NCBI GenBank assembly: GCA_002433025.1
Contig: DJGZ01000035.1
Span: 1 to 20,202, forward strand
Origin: Bacteroidales bacterium UBA5833
GTDB lineage: Bacteria; Bacteroidota; Bacteroidia; Bacteroidales; Lentimicrobiaceae
Length of the DNA stretch: 20,202 bases
Reading direction: 5' to 3'
A model generated the notes under the pieces. The model did no database searches. It saw only the letters and a list, made by a program, of their open reading frames with translations, and was not told the origin of the DNA. Below are positions 1-8,608 of the stretch, one piece after another (position 1 is the first letter of the stretch; each line of letters begins with the position of its first letter). A program made the translations under genes and the position numbers.

Positions 1-332
1 TTTGGCAAACTGATTAGTTACAATACACTTAATTGAAAGTTCATCATATAGATTGGGTTTTGTTCGGTTTGCAAGATACGGCTTTTTTTCGGGCAGGTAA
101 AATAAATATTTATTTAAAATGATTACGAATATATTATTTTATTGATTGAAGGTACATAAATGCATTCATAATAAGTTGTATTACAATAAATTAAATGCTT
201 AATTGGTCAGGTTGCTGTTTGTAAAATGCAAGATATTATTTGTGTGATTTTTTTATGAATAATTTTTTAACTTTTGAGGCCTGATTTTCTATCTTTAGCA
301 GATGTAATCCATTAAGCTGAAATCTGAAGTTT
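1..332. other. AT-rich non-coding stretch upstream of ppk2
   Basis: No credible gene is visible here. The stretch is strongly AT-rich and leads into the plus-strand polyphosphate kinase at 333. The nearest thing to a Bacteroidota -7 box (TAnnTTTG) is TATCTTTA at 290-297, which lacks the final G and has no TTG at the proper distance upstream, so I do not call a promoter. No Shine-Dalgarno sequence precedes the start codon, which is normal for this phylum. No tRNA or other RNA gene was recognised. Confidence 0.5.
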
Positions 333-1232
333 ATGAGAAAGAAAAACCTGCTGCACGACCCGGCCATTCTGGCAAAGCCCGGAACGAAAATCAGGGTATC
401 GGACTTTGATTCGTCCTACAAGGGAATCCTTAACGGGAAAGATGAAGGGGTAAAACTCCTGGAGGAAAACGTGAATGAGCTGATAGAGCTTCAGGATAAA
501 CTCTACGCCCATAACCGGTATGCGGTTTTGCTGATATTCCAGGCGATGGATGCTGCGGGCAAGGACGGCACCATCAAGCACGTGATGTCGGGCCTTAATC
601 CCCAGGGCTGTGAAGTCTACAGTTTCAAGATCCCTTCGGCCACTGAGCTGGATCATGATTACATCTGGCGAACCTACAAATGTCTTCCCGAGCGCGGCAG
701 GTTCGGGATATTTAACCGTTCGTATTACGAAGAGGTGCTGGTGGTAAAGGTGCATCCTGAGTACCTGCTGGCGCAGAACCTTCCGGGGATTAAAACCGTG
801 GATGCGGTGGATAGGGATTTCTGGAAAAGCCGTTACCGGCAGATCAACGACCTCGAAAAGCACCTGACCGAGAACGGCACCATTATCCTGAAGTTTTTCC
901 TGAATGTCTCTAAAGAGGAACAGAAGAAGCGTTTTCTGGAGCGCATTGAAGATCCTGCAAAAAACTGGAAATTCTCTTCCGGCGATGTAAAGGAGCGCGC
1001 CCACTGGGATGATTATATGAATGCATACAGCGATATGCTCACCTCAACTTCCACCGAACATGCCCCCTGGTTTGTGATCCCGGCCGACCGCAAATGGTTT
1101 ATGCGATATGCCGTGAGCAATATCATCATCAATCGGCTGAAGGAGCTGAAGGTGGAATATCCCGTGCTGCCCGAAGCGGAGAAAGCCAGACTAAAGGATG
1201 CAAAAAAGATGCTGATGGAGGAATTGACTTAA
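333..1232 (+). CDS. ppk2: Polyphosphate kinase 2 family protein (PPK2)
   Basis: This is a cytoplasmic single-domain enzyme of the PPK2 family, which moves phosphate between inorganic polyphosphate and nucleotides (AMP, ADP or GDP depending on class). At 299 residues it has the usual single-domain length. The Walker A region AMDAAGKDGT lies at residues 71-80. The family-typical FNRSYYEEV block is at 127-135. The lid region around KRFLERIEDPAKNWKFS is at 199-215, followed by ER..WDDY at 221-228. The C-terminal block PWFVIPADRKWFMRYAVSN at 245-263 is also characteristic. The gene starts at ATG 333, is monocistronic as far as can be seen, and runs convergently toward the glucan locus with a 139-base gap. 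Membership of PPK2 is secure. I cannot assign class I, II or III, so whether it makes ATP from ADP, ADP from AMP, or both, stays open. Confidence 0.93.
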   Translation: MRKKNLLHDPAILAKPGTKIRVSDFDSSYKGILNGKDEGVKLLEENVNELIELQDKLYAHNRYAVLLIFQAMDAAGKDGTIKHVMSGLNPQGCEVYSFKIPSATELDHDYIWRTYKCLPERGRFGIFNRSYYEEVLVVKVHPEYLLAQNLPGIKTVDAVDRDFWKSRYRQINDLEKHLTENGTIILKFFLNVSKEEQKKRFLERIEDPAKNWKFSSGDVKERAHWDDYMNAYSDMLTSTSTEHAPWFVIPADRKWFMRYAVSNIIINRLKELKVEYPVLPEAEKARLKDAKKMLMEELT

Positions 1233-1327
1233 AAGAATTGCCGGTCGTCACGCATGAATGCTGTTTTGCATATGCCAATACAGGATTCAAGCGGTTAAGA
1301 CCTTTTATCCGGAATCGTCTCCTGTAG

Positions 1328-1363
1328 CCTGAGGCCTGTTCATCGCTTAAAGAGCCTCTCAGG
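1328..1363. terminator. Possible bidirectional hairpin between convergent genes
   Basis: CCTGAGGC at 1328-1335 pairs with GCCTCTCAGG at 1354-1363, leaving a two-base bulge and an 18-base loop. It lies in the 139-base gap between the stop codons of ppk2 and the six-hairpin glycosidase, where a terminator serving both strands is expected. There is no U-tract on either strand, so this is a weak call made largely from position. Confidence 0.3.
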
Positions 1364-1371
1364 AATGTGAA

Positions 1372-4062
1372 TCATAAGCCCGTCTTTATCAGCATAATGC
1401 TGTCAACCGCAACATCATTGACCTCGCCATGCATGTTTTCATTCTCAGGTCTGTAGGAGAGTTGGAGGATATTTCCCCCTTTTTCCATCGAAACAATCGC
1501 CACATTGGATAATCCCCAGTTTGACCATTCGCCTGCACCCCTTTGCGGGAATACGAATATGCCGGAATCAATTCCATTAAGTTTCAGGCTGCGAACAGCA
1601 CATTTATTCTCAGTGTTAACCGGCCCGTTGCCATTGGCATATCTGATCTGTATGGAATATGTACCTTTTTCCGGAATATCTACAGGAATGGTAATATCGC
1701 CGTTTTCATTTTTGCGAAGCATAATATAGCCTCTCCCTGTATAATCCCTGAATTCTCCGGCCACCGGGCCTGCAAAGTCTTCAATATTCAGCGAAATGCA
1801 CATATCTTTTTCATACACAGCCAATGGTTCAGAAGCAAATGAAATGGTGTTGCTTAGTCCTTTTGCTACAACCTGGTACTCTGCATATCCGTTCGATTCA
1901 ACCCGGTAGTGGTTATCATGCGTGGTGTCAATGGTCTTTCCATTGCAGATGATTATGTATCCGGTTGCATTTTCAATAATATCCCATGAAAGTATACCAT
2001 CTTCATATTTCACCTGGGGCGTTTCGGGCGAAAAATCATTCGCGCATTTGTTGATGGTGTTTTCGGCTCCTGTAAAGCCGTCGAGGATGATTTTTATCCT
2101 GTGCTTTCCTTTAAGGGTGGCGGGAACTGCAAAGGCATTGGTTGCTATATCATCTATGGTAAAACGGAGGATTTTATTGCCGTAACCTTCCGTTTCAATG
2201 TCGAGCACCATATCGCGGTACCTGAATCCGGTTAGTGATTGTTTGCCGCTGAGTGCTTCGGGAATAAAAGGTTGAAATGAAAGGCTGTCTGTTCTTAATT
2301 CCAGCCCGAAAAGGATTTTGTGCACCAGGGCGATGCTGCCGGAGAGGCTCCAGAGCATGTTGTCCGAATTGATTTGTGTGCCTGCATAATCGCCCGATCC
2401 GGCTACAAAATTTTCTTTATTGGTAAGAAACAGGGCTGCAGGTCTGTATATAGCAGCGATGGACTCAACCACGGCATTCTCGTTTCCTGCTTTGGCCGAG
2501 GCCAGGGCCCAGTATGATTGTACAAAAGGCCAGATGCCATTGTTATGGTAAGGGGGTATGCCGGGTATCTGCGGAAAGATGCACGGAATCCCGAAGTCGG
2601 TTACCGGCACTTTCCTTACTATGGAAATGCTTTGGTCCTGACCGCTGATTCCAAACAGGATGCAAAGCGCTTCTCCAAGGGCTTCAGATCTTGGTGACAG
2701 CAATTGGAAATTTCGGCCGTAAAGATACTGCCCATAGTATCCTTTGTCGGGCATCCATAGAAATTTGTTGATTCCGGCTTTGATTTTTCCTGCATTTTCC
2801 AGGTATTTTCCGGTTGCTTCTGACTCGCCCAAACGGCCGGCAATCTCAGCAAGGACGATATTTGCCTGATAATGAACAGCGTTGGTGCCAAGGTTTTCTG
2901 AAGAAAAGATATCGGCAGGCTGCATCCACCGGGGATAGGTCTGTTCCCTCCAGTCGAGAAACGATGATTCGCCTTTTACCAGGCCGGTTTCCGGATTGCA
3001 GATATTGTGAAGATCATCCTCAACGGAGTTTCTTATTATAGGGTAAATTTGATCCAGCCACTCCTTGCTGCCGGTGGCTTTATAGACTTCCCATGCTGCT
3101 ACGGCCCAGATCATCCTGTCGGTTGAAACCGGATATGCTCCCCCTGTGCCGGTGTCCTGAATAATTCTGCCATTTTTTACCTTACGCATAAGGCTGTTCA
3201 TGGCTACCTGCGGTTGCAGATATGCCATGGACAGGATGATGCTGTAACTGATATCGCGCGTCCACACACCAGCCCACTCCTTACCTGTTCTGAATGTGCT
3301 GTCGGGTTCAACCGCTTTCACCATCTCCTCCAGGGCAAGGTTATACAATGCGTCGGATATCAGATAGTCAGAATGATAGGCCGGGAATGCGGAGATGTCC
3401 TTTGACAGTGTCCATGATGACGCGGTGGTTTTGCTGTTGTCATGCGAATTCATTACCAGGGTGGTTTGGAAGATGCCGTCATGGTCTTCGTCGGTAAGCT
3501 GCAGGCCGGGCTGTGAGTTCAGATTGTTGAAATCCCAGCTCAGTGGCGGCTGATTGCCGGCAACATATACACCCTTAAAGTCATCACGGTAGAGTTTTTC
3601 ACCGTTATACAACGTGTAGAAACCTTGTTTTTCAAAGGCATACAAAACTTCCCGCATGTCGAGGCGCAATACCCAGCGTGTGTTTTGGCCCAGGTTGTCA
3701 TAACCGGTTGTTTCTGCTGTTTGAGTAAATTGTTTTCCAAACCGGACTGTTGTGGTGCATTGTCCGTTGACCGGCTGCAGGGTGACTTTATGATCGTGCC
3801 CTGATGCCATTTCATTGTCGCGCAGGTTGATACTGAATTTAAAAATTATATCCGGGCTGTATCTGCCATTTTCAGGGCTTTTGTAATCAGATGTCAGGCT
3901 TGTGGCTGATGTGGCAGTTGCTGTGAAACTGTCCTGTACTACCTTGTTTTGATAAATGGAGTATGCTTCGGAGTGATAAATTGTCTTTGCGTGTTCCTGA
4001 CAGTATGCTGCCGGCAAGCAAGTGAGCAGAAAGCCGGAGAAAAAAATAATTCGCTTTATCAT
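1372..4062 (-). CDS. Secreted six-hairpin glycosidase-like protein with C-terminal accessory domains
   Basis: The 896-residue protein has a signal peptide (about 1-21, MIKRIIFFSGFLLTCLPAAYC). The final Cys is not in a canonical lipobox, so periplasmic secretion is more likely than lipidation. Residues about 150-220 look like a beta-sandwich containing DEDHDGIFQTTLVM. Residues about 230-600 look like an (alpha/alpha)6 barrel of the six-hairpin superfamily, with WAGVWTRDISYSI at 263-275, STDRMIWAVAAWEVY at 313-327, SSFLDWREQTYP at 366-377, NNGIWPFVQSYWALA at 507-521 and NMLWSLSGSIALVHK at 568-582. Residues about 680-750 resemble FN3, and about 755-895 a CBM6/35-like domain. Acidic candidates are D270, D315, D370 and E373, but I cannot fix the catalytic pair. 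It is the last gene of the locus; its ATG shares one base with the GH31 stop codon (TAATG), so translation is probably coupled. Placed with GH66 and GH31, it may remove branches or ends of an alpha-glucan (inference). I could not assign a GH family. Confidence 0.75.
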   Translation of the reverse strand: MIKRIIFFSGFLLTCLPAAYCQEHAKTIYHSEAYSIYQNKVVQDSFTATATSATSLTSDYKSPENGRYSPDIIFKFSINLRDNEMASGHDHKVTLQPVNGQCTTTVRFGKQFTQTAETTGYDNLGQNTRWVLRLDMREVLYAFEKQGFYTLYNGEKLYRDDFKGVYVAGNQPPLSWDFNNLNSQPGLQLTDEDHDGIFQTTLVMNSHDNSKTTASSWTLSKDISAFPAYHSDYLISDALYNLALEEMVKAVEPDSTFRTGKEWAGVWTRDISYSIILSMAYLQPQVAMNSLMRKVKNGRIIQDTGTGGAYPVSTDRMIWAVAAWEVYKATGSKEWLDQIYPIIRNSVEDDLHNICNPETGLVKGESSFLDWREQTYPRWMQPADIFSSENLGTNAVHYQANIVLAEIAGRLGESEATGKYLENAGKIKAGINKFLWMPDKGYYGQYLYGRNFQLLSPRSEALGEALCILFGISGQDQSISIVRKVPVTDFGIPCIFPQIPGIPPYHNNGIWPFVQSYWALASAKAGNENAVVESIAAIYRPAALFLTNKENFVAGSGDYAGTQINSDNMLWSLSGSIALVHKILFGLELRTDSLSFQPFIPEALSGKQSLTGFRYRDMVLDIETEGYGNKILRFTIDDIATNAFAVPATLKGKHRIKIILDGFTGAENTINKCANDFSPETPQVKYEDGILSWDIIENATGYIIICNGKTIDTTHDNHYRVESNGYAEYQVVAKGLSNTISFASEPLAVYEKDMCISLNIEDFAGPVAGEFRDYTGRGYIMLRKNENGDITIPVDIPEKGTYSIQIRYANGNGPVNTENKCAVRSLKLNGIDSGIFVFPQRGAGEWSNWGLSNVAIVSMEKGGNILQLSYRPENENMHGEVNDVAVDSIMLIKTGL

Positions 4063-6578
4063 TAACGGGAAAATTTGATTGTGATGTCTGAGGTATCTTT
4101 AGTTTCCGGAAATCTGATCCAGAGAATCGCATTTTTTTTATCGTATGACCATGCAGCTGAATTATGGCCTGTATACCAGCTTTCCTGCAGCCTGGTATCT
4201 GCAAGTTTCTTAGCCTTAATACCATTCAGTGTCACACTTTCAGGGGCATTCTGTGTAAATATTCTCACTCCTGTGTTGCGTTTACCCGAGTTATATCCCC
4301 CATTGAAATCTTTCTTTTCGAACAGAAGCCTGATATCATGATTTCTGAAACTGCACTTAACTCCGGTTGTCGAATAAATGTCTTTTTTGTAGTCGTTCGA
4401 CTCACCATCGTCTGCATATAGCATGGCGGATGAATTGCCGTTGGCCGCGGGAAAAACAGTGAACCAGACGGGGGCATCAGGCTTTTCATAAATGTATTGC
4501 ATAACCGGCATCATGGGTATAACAGCGCCTGCCTTTACGAAAACAGGAATGGTTTGCAATGAAACCGGATATGCAATCCACTGGTTACCCGGATACCGGG
4601 TAAACGGATCGTTGAAACTGGCCCATTCCCCTTCGGGCAGGTACACTTCAGCAATATGTGCATTGGGGTGCACGACCGGGGCTACCAGCAAATCGCTGCC
4701 AAACATAAACTGAGTATCGAGGTTATGTGTTTCTTTGTCTTCGGGGAATGCCATCACCATTGGCCGCATAAGCGGTAACCCTTTGTCATAGGTTTGTCTT
4801 GCATGGCTGTAAATATATGGGAGCAGTGTATATTTTGTGTTGATGGCGTTGGTACAGGCCTCCTCAGCGTCAGGGCCAAACAGCCAGGGTTCAACCGCGT
4901 TGTTGCCTTCATGATGGGCCCTGCTTATCGGGTTGAAAACCCCGAACTGAAGCCAGCGGACATACAATTCTGCCATGGCTTCGTAGTCGGTTATATCGCC
5001 GCAGTAGCCTGAAATATCGCAACTCCAGAATGGAATACCGCTCATACCGGAGGACAAGGCGAGCGGAATCTGGTATCTTAGCCGCTTCCATCCGTTTGTT
5101 ACATCATTGCCATCACCGGCATCGCCCGACCATCCAAAGGTGAAGCGTTGCATACCGGCAAATGCTGACCGGGTCATCTGAAAAATGCGTTGGCCCGGAT
5201 TGTGTTTTTCAAATTGTTCAGTTACAACCTTATCCCAGGTATGGCCATAAACATTATGAATTTCGTTGTGCATGCCCAGATGGTGTTTCATAAACAGCCG
5301 GTCGGTGTCTTCCGTATTGCTCCATGCCGGTTCGCCCATATCTGTCCAGAACCCTTTTACACCATCCCTGATGGCTTTCTGCTGATAGTCGCCCCACCAA
5401 CCGGCAACGGCAGGATTGGTAAAATCGACCACGCCGCAGTTGCCTCCCCAGGGCCAGGGCATATCATACGCTTTTCCGGTTCGTATATCGCTGACCAGAT
5501 AGCCCATTGAATCGGCCTCTTTCCATTGTATGGTATTATTTTGTGAGATTACAGGGTCTTGTGAAACTATGACTTTGAAACCATTGTCCGCCAGGTCTGA
5601 CAGCATGCCGGCAGGGTCTTTGTAATTGCCCTGTCTCCAGTTGAAGTCCTGCAGATAATTGGTCCACCCGATATCCTGGTAAATAATGTCGCAGGGTATC
5701 CGGCGCGCCCGATAGCCTGCGGCAATGTCGCGGGTAAGCTGTTCATTGGTGAGCAATCCCCTGCACTGTGAAAAGCCCAGGGCCCACACCGGAGGCATAA
5801 TGGGACTCCCTGTAAGCTGCATGTATTTTTCGATGATTTGCGGCATTGAAGGGCCATAAATAAAATAACAGATCATTTCTCCCCCGGGAGCTGAAATAGT
5901 CAGGCAGTCCTGTTTTGAAGCCCCGAAATCAAAAGTGCTCCGGTAAGTATTGTCGAAATAAATTCCATACCCTGCACTGCTGATAAAAAAGGGAATACTT
6001 TTATAAAGCGGATCTTCATTGATGTCGTAGCAGGGTTTATCACTGTTCCACATTGTATAGCGCCCGCCCCGGCGGTTGAGTTTCCCTGATTTTTCGCCCA
6101 ATCCATATATATTTTCTCCGTCTCTGAGCAGTTTTCGGCAGATAATCGTGTCTGAAACCTTCTCAAAACCCTCATTGCCATAATCTTCGAGCAGAAGTTT
6201 CTGGTATTTGTCGTAAATCCTTACCTGAAAAGGTCTTTTCTTTATCCTGATAATCAGTGAGGTTGTGTATAATTCATACCCTGATTCCTGTTCGGTAACC
6301 GACCATGTAAGTTGATTGTCAATATCATCATTAACAACGGCAAACGATTCATTCTGCCGGCTGAATTCACCCTGTTCATACCAGAACCTGATTATGCCCG
6401 GTGAGCAGAGTTTCAGCATTACATTAATTTCAGATTCGCACCGGAAGGTCACCTGTGGCCCGGTTATCTGATACGAAAGGCAGTTTCCCGGAAAAACAGG
6501 GGCAGGGGTATCATTGTCGCGGGCGAAAATTGTTCCGGATACGATTACGAAGAAAGTCAGTAGCTTCAGAATCTTCAT
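4062..6578 (-). CDS. GH31 family alpha-glucosidase
   Basis: This is a retaining alpha-glycosidase of family GH31, predicted to release glucose from the non-reducing ends of imported alpha-gluco-oligosaccharides, here probably isomalto-oligosaccharides from GH66. The 838-residue protein has a signal peptide (about 1-19) without a lipobox and should be periplasmic. Residues about 30-250 form the N-terminal beta-sandwich with NIYGLGEKSG at 156-165. The (beta/alpha)8 barrel begins near 262 (PPVWALGFSQCRG). The nucleophile is D413 in GFWTDMGEP and the acid/base is D486 in FGWSGDAGD. The ring of substrate-binding motifs IIYQDIGW (298-305) and FWSCDISGY (517-525) is present. The C-terminal beta domains follow after about residue 620. 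The gene follows GH66 by 84 bases and overlaps the next start by one base. GH31 also includes alpha-xylosidases and transglycosidases; the alpha-glucosidase call rests on the GH66 neighbour, not on motifs alone. Confidence 0.9.
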   Translation of the reverse strand: MKILKLLTFFVIVSGTIFARDNDTPAPVFPGNCLSYQITGPQVTFRCESEINVMLKLCSPGIIRFWYEQGEFSRQNESFAVVNDDIDNQLTWSVTEQESGYELYTTSLIIRIKKRPFQVRIYDKYQKLLLEDYGNEGFEKVSDTIICRKLLRDGENIYGLGEKSGKLNRRGGRYTMWNSDKPCYDINEDPLYKSIPFFISSAGYGIYFDNTYRSTFDFGASKQDCLTISAPGGEMICYFIYGPSMPQIIEKYMQLTGSPIMPPVWALGFSQCRGLLTNEQLTRDIAAGYRARRIPCDIIYQDIGWTNYLQDFNWRQGNYKDPAGMLSDLADNGFKVIVSQDPVISQNNTIQWKEADSMGYLVSDIRTGKAYDMPWPWGGNCGVVDFTNPAVAGWWGDYQQKAIRDGVKGFWTDMGEPAWSNTEDTDRLFMKHHLGMHNEIHNVYGHTWDKVVTEQFEKHNPGQRIFQMTRSAFAGMQRFTFGWSGDAGDGNDVTNGWKRLRYQIPLALSSGMSGIPFWSCDISGYCGDITDYEAMAELYVRWLQFGVFNPISRAHHEGNNAVEPWLFGPDAEEACTNAINTKYTLLPYIYSHARQTYDKGLPLMRPMVMAFPEDKETHNLDTQFMFGSDLLVAPVVHPNAHIAEVYLPEGEWASFNDPFTRYPGNQWIAYPVSLQTIPVFVKAGAVIPMMPVMQYIYEKPDAPVWFTVFPAANGNSSAMLYADDGESNDYKKDIYSTTGVKCSFRNHDIRLLFEKKDFNGGYNSGKRNTGVRIFTQNAPESVTLNGIKAKKLADTRLQESWYTGHNSAAWSYDKKNAILWIRFPETKDTSDITIKFSR

Positions 6579-6662
6579 GAAGGCAGTGTTTGGTGTCAGT
6601 GTTTAATAGTTTTATATTTTTTTGTTTGGCATTGCTTGATTTCCCCGGAATGAAACCGGCTG

Positions 6663-8444
6663 TTATTCCACAACAATCATGTTCCAATACTTCAGCGAAG
6701 GGATTTCAATGCTGATTTTGTCGCCTTGCTTCAGGAACTCCAGATTCCGGGGTGAACCGCCGGCGATGTCAGGTGATGCCATCCAGATATCATTGATCTG
6801 GCCGTGGCAGGTGAATGATATTTTTGCCCCGCTGATGGTTGGGGGCAGCGCCTGAATACCCATATTGTCGCGCCATGAGGTGGTGGTGGAAGCGGTAAAA
6901 TTAATCAGATGAATCACCTGCCGTTCACCGACCTGTTTGCAGGCCACGGAAACACAGCCGCTTGTTTCGGGCCATGCAGCAAATTTAACCTTGTCGTCAA
7001 CCGGATGCAGGGTTATGGTATTAAAACTGCCCCCATCGCGCAACAGGTTCTGGTAAGCCACCATAAAATCGTAATACGCAACAAGGGCGGTTCTGAGGCT
7101 CTCACTGACCCGGAGTTTGTTATACGGGAAGTATTCCCTGCTGAGCATGTGTTCGCCCAGTTCGAGATGCGCCCCTCCAAAAGCAAAGATTACTGCATCG
7201 GCAAACAGCACCGAAGCATCATTGAAGAATTCCCTGGTATCTGAAAGTTCGTAATTAACATAGGCGGCAAGTACCTGATTTTTTGTTCCCCCTGCCATCA
7301 TGTTGTTCTGTTTGATGATAGATGCCAGGTCTTTGTATGTGTCGAAAGGTTGCCATACTTCAGTGTAAAGAAAGTTGACCGGTGATTGTGCAATGGTTTG
7401 CTGTCCGTATTGGTTGACCGCATTCATAACGGCATATTTCCCCGGGAAAGCAGTATTGTTTGCCTCCAGAAATGAGCCGAATGACTGGGCCAGGTTCAGA
7501 AAATGGCCATTGTAAGTGTATCTGCTTCCTCTGTCGCCCAGCTGGTCAATATGGTAGCCGTCAAAGTCGAGGTTGTTATAAACAATCTCATGCTGAGCCG
7601 CCAGGTAGTGTTGCCAACCTGGATTGGAAGGATCCAGCAGATACAGATTGCTCAGAAATGGATTTGAAAGTGCCAGAAAATCAAGGTTGGTGCGTGTATT
7701 GTCGGTAAATATGTACCATTCCGGTTCTACCCCATCGGCCCGGGCATCGTCCCACGCGCCGTACAGAAGGTTGTAGAACATGGCCTTCATATTCCGGCCG
7801 TGGGCTTCCTGTATGTATCGCTTAACCGTATTTAAATATACACTTCTGTTGCCGATATCTTTCCATGTTGACTCCGGCACCCCTCCTGAGAGTGGCAGGG
7901 GTTTGTGATGCTTGTTGTGCCAGTCGTAAAACTGAAGCCCATTGATGTGATAACGGTTTAGATCAGCTATTACCTGATGAATATTCTGATCATCTGCTAT
8001 GTCGTAATTGCTCAGGAATCCGTAACGCGGAAATTTCGTCCAGTCGGATGATACATCAATCGCGATGGCAGCGTAGATTACTTCCTTGTTGTTATCCATC
8101 CCGTAAACTTCTGCAAGATAACCTTTGAAATCGGTATCGGGGGTTTTCCATTTCCAGGCAGTTCCGTTAAGCTCAATATCTTCAACCAGGGTGTTCAGGT
8201 TTTTATACCTTACCCTTGCCGGCAGGCTTATGGGTCCGGTCAATGAGAAATTTACCTCCTCGCCGGGCCGATAGCAGGCTTTGTCCGATTCTACGGCCAG
8301 ATTATAAAAAACAGGCGCCGGAAGGTTTCCGGGGATGCTGTCATTGCCTGTATCTGCCTTATCCTTGCTGCATCCTGATAGAGCTATTAAGGCAACGAGA
8401 AATAAAAACACCGGCCTGTTTGTAATGGCTTTGGTCACTTGCAT
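6663..8444 (-). CDS. GH66 dextranase or cycloisomaltooligosaccharide glucanotransferase-type lipoprotein
   Basis: GH66 enzymes cleave internal alpha-1,6 bonds of dextran by a retaining mechanism; some instead cyclise the product. The 593-residue protein has a lipoprotein signal (MQVTKAITNRPVFLFLVALI then ALSGC, lipidated C25) and an early Asp-rich tail, which suits outer-membrane surface display. A beta-sandwich (about 42-132) precedes the (beta/alpha)8 barrel, which opens with FPRYGFLSNY at 138-147 and NRYHINGLQFYDWHNKHH at 163-180. D300 in DGYHIDQLGDRG is the expected nucleophile and E362 in FLYTEVWQPF the expected acid/base; their spacing fits the family. A C-terminal beta domain ends the protein. 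The insert carrying CBM35 in typical cyclising enzymes is not evident, so a plain endo-dextranase is favoured. The frame is open back to a TTG at 8597, but ATG 8444 is preferred because it places the lipobox at the normal distance from the N terminus. This is the gene that points to dextran as substrate. Confidence 0.9.
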   Translation of the reverse strand: MQVTKAITNRPVFLFLVALIALSGCSKDKADTGNDSIPGNLPAPVFYNLAVESDKACYRPGEEVNFSLTGPISLPARVRYKNLNTLVEDIELNGTAWKWKTPDTDFKGYLAEVYGMDNNKEVIYAAIAIDVSSDWTKFPRYGFLSNYDIADDQNIHQVIADLNRYHINGLQFYDWHNKHHKPLPLSGGVPESTWKDIGNRSVYLNTVKRYIQEAHGRNMKAMFYNLLYGAWDDARADGVEPEWYIFTDNTRTNLDFLALSNPFLSNLYLLDPSNPGWQHYLAAQHEIVYNNLDFDGYHIDQLGDRGSRYTYNGHFLNLAQSFGSFLEANNTAFPGKYAVMNAVNQYGQQTIAQSPVNFLYTEVWQPFDTYKDLASIIKQNNMMAGGTKNQVLAAYVNYELSDTREFFNDASVLFADAVIFAFGGAHLELGEHMLSREYFPYNKLRVSESLRTALVAYYDFMVAYQNLLRDGGSFNTITLHPVDDKVKFAAWPETSGCVSVACKQVGERQVIHLINFTASTTTSWRDNMGIQALPPTISGAKISFTCHGQINDIWMASPDIAGGSPRNLEFLKQGDKISIEIPSLKYWNMIVVE

Positions 8445-8481
8445 AGTTAAAGAGTAATCCGGTAAAGTAAGGTGAAAAGAA

Positions 8482-8577
8482 CCGGAATTCATCATTAAGT
8501 TTCCCAAATAGCGGATAAGATTCTGATTGTCAGGGCTGTCCGTTAATGGTTTTATCAACTCTCTGTATGAATTCCGG
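8482..8577. repeat. 11-base perfect inverted repeat in the susE-GH66 spacer
   Basis: CCGGAATTCAT at 8482-8492 is matched by ATGAATTCCGG at 8567-8577, with 74 bases between the arms. It lies in the 164-base spacer between the SusE-like stop and the GH66 start, by far the longest gap among the structural genes of this operon. In the transcript it would form a long-range stem enclosing about half of the GH66 leader. It could be an mRNA processing or stability element, or a site controlling GH66 expression relative to the uptake proteins. The function is inference. Confidence 0.5.
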
Positions 8578-8608
8578 ATTCTTTTAACACACACCAATCC
8601 AAACCAAC

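Noticed and set aside
312..1004. 230-codon open frame antisense to ppk2
   Set aside because: It is entirely opposite a well-recognised PPK2 gene and its product shows no recognisable domain.
8445..8597. In-frame N-terminal extension of the GH66 protein from a TTG at 8597
   Set aside because: It would bury the lipoprotein signal peptide 51 residues inside the protein. ATG 8444 gives a standard lipobox at residue 25.
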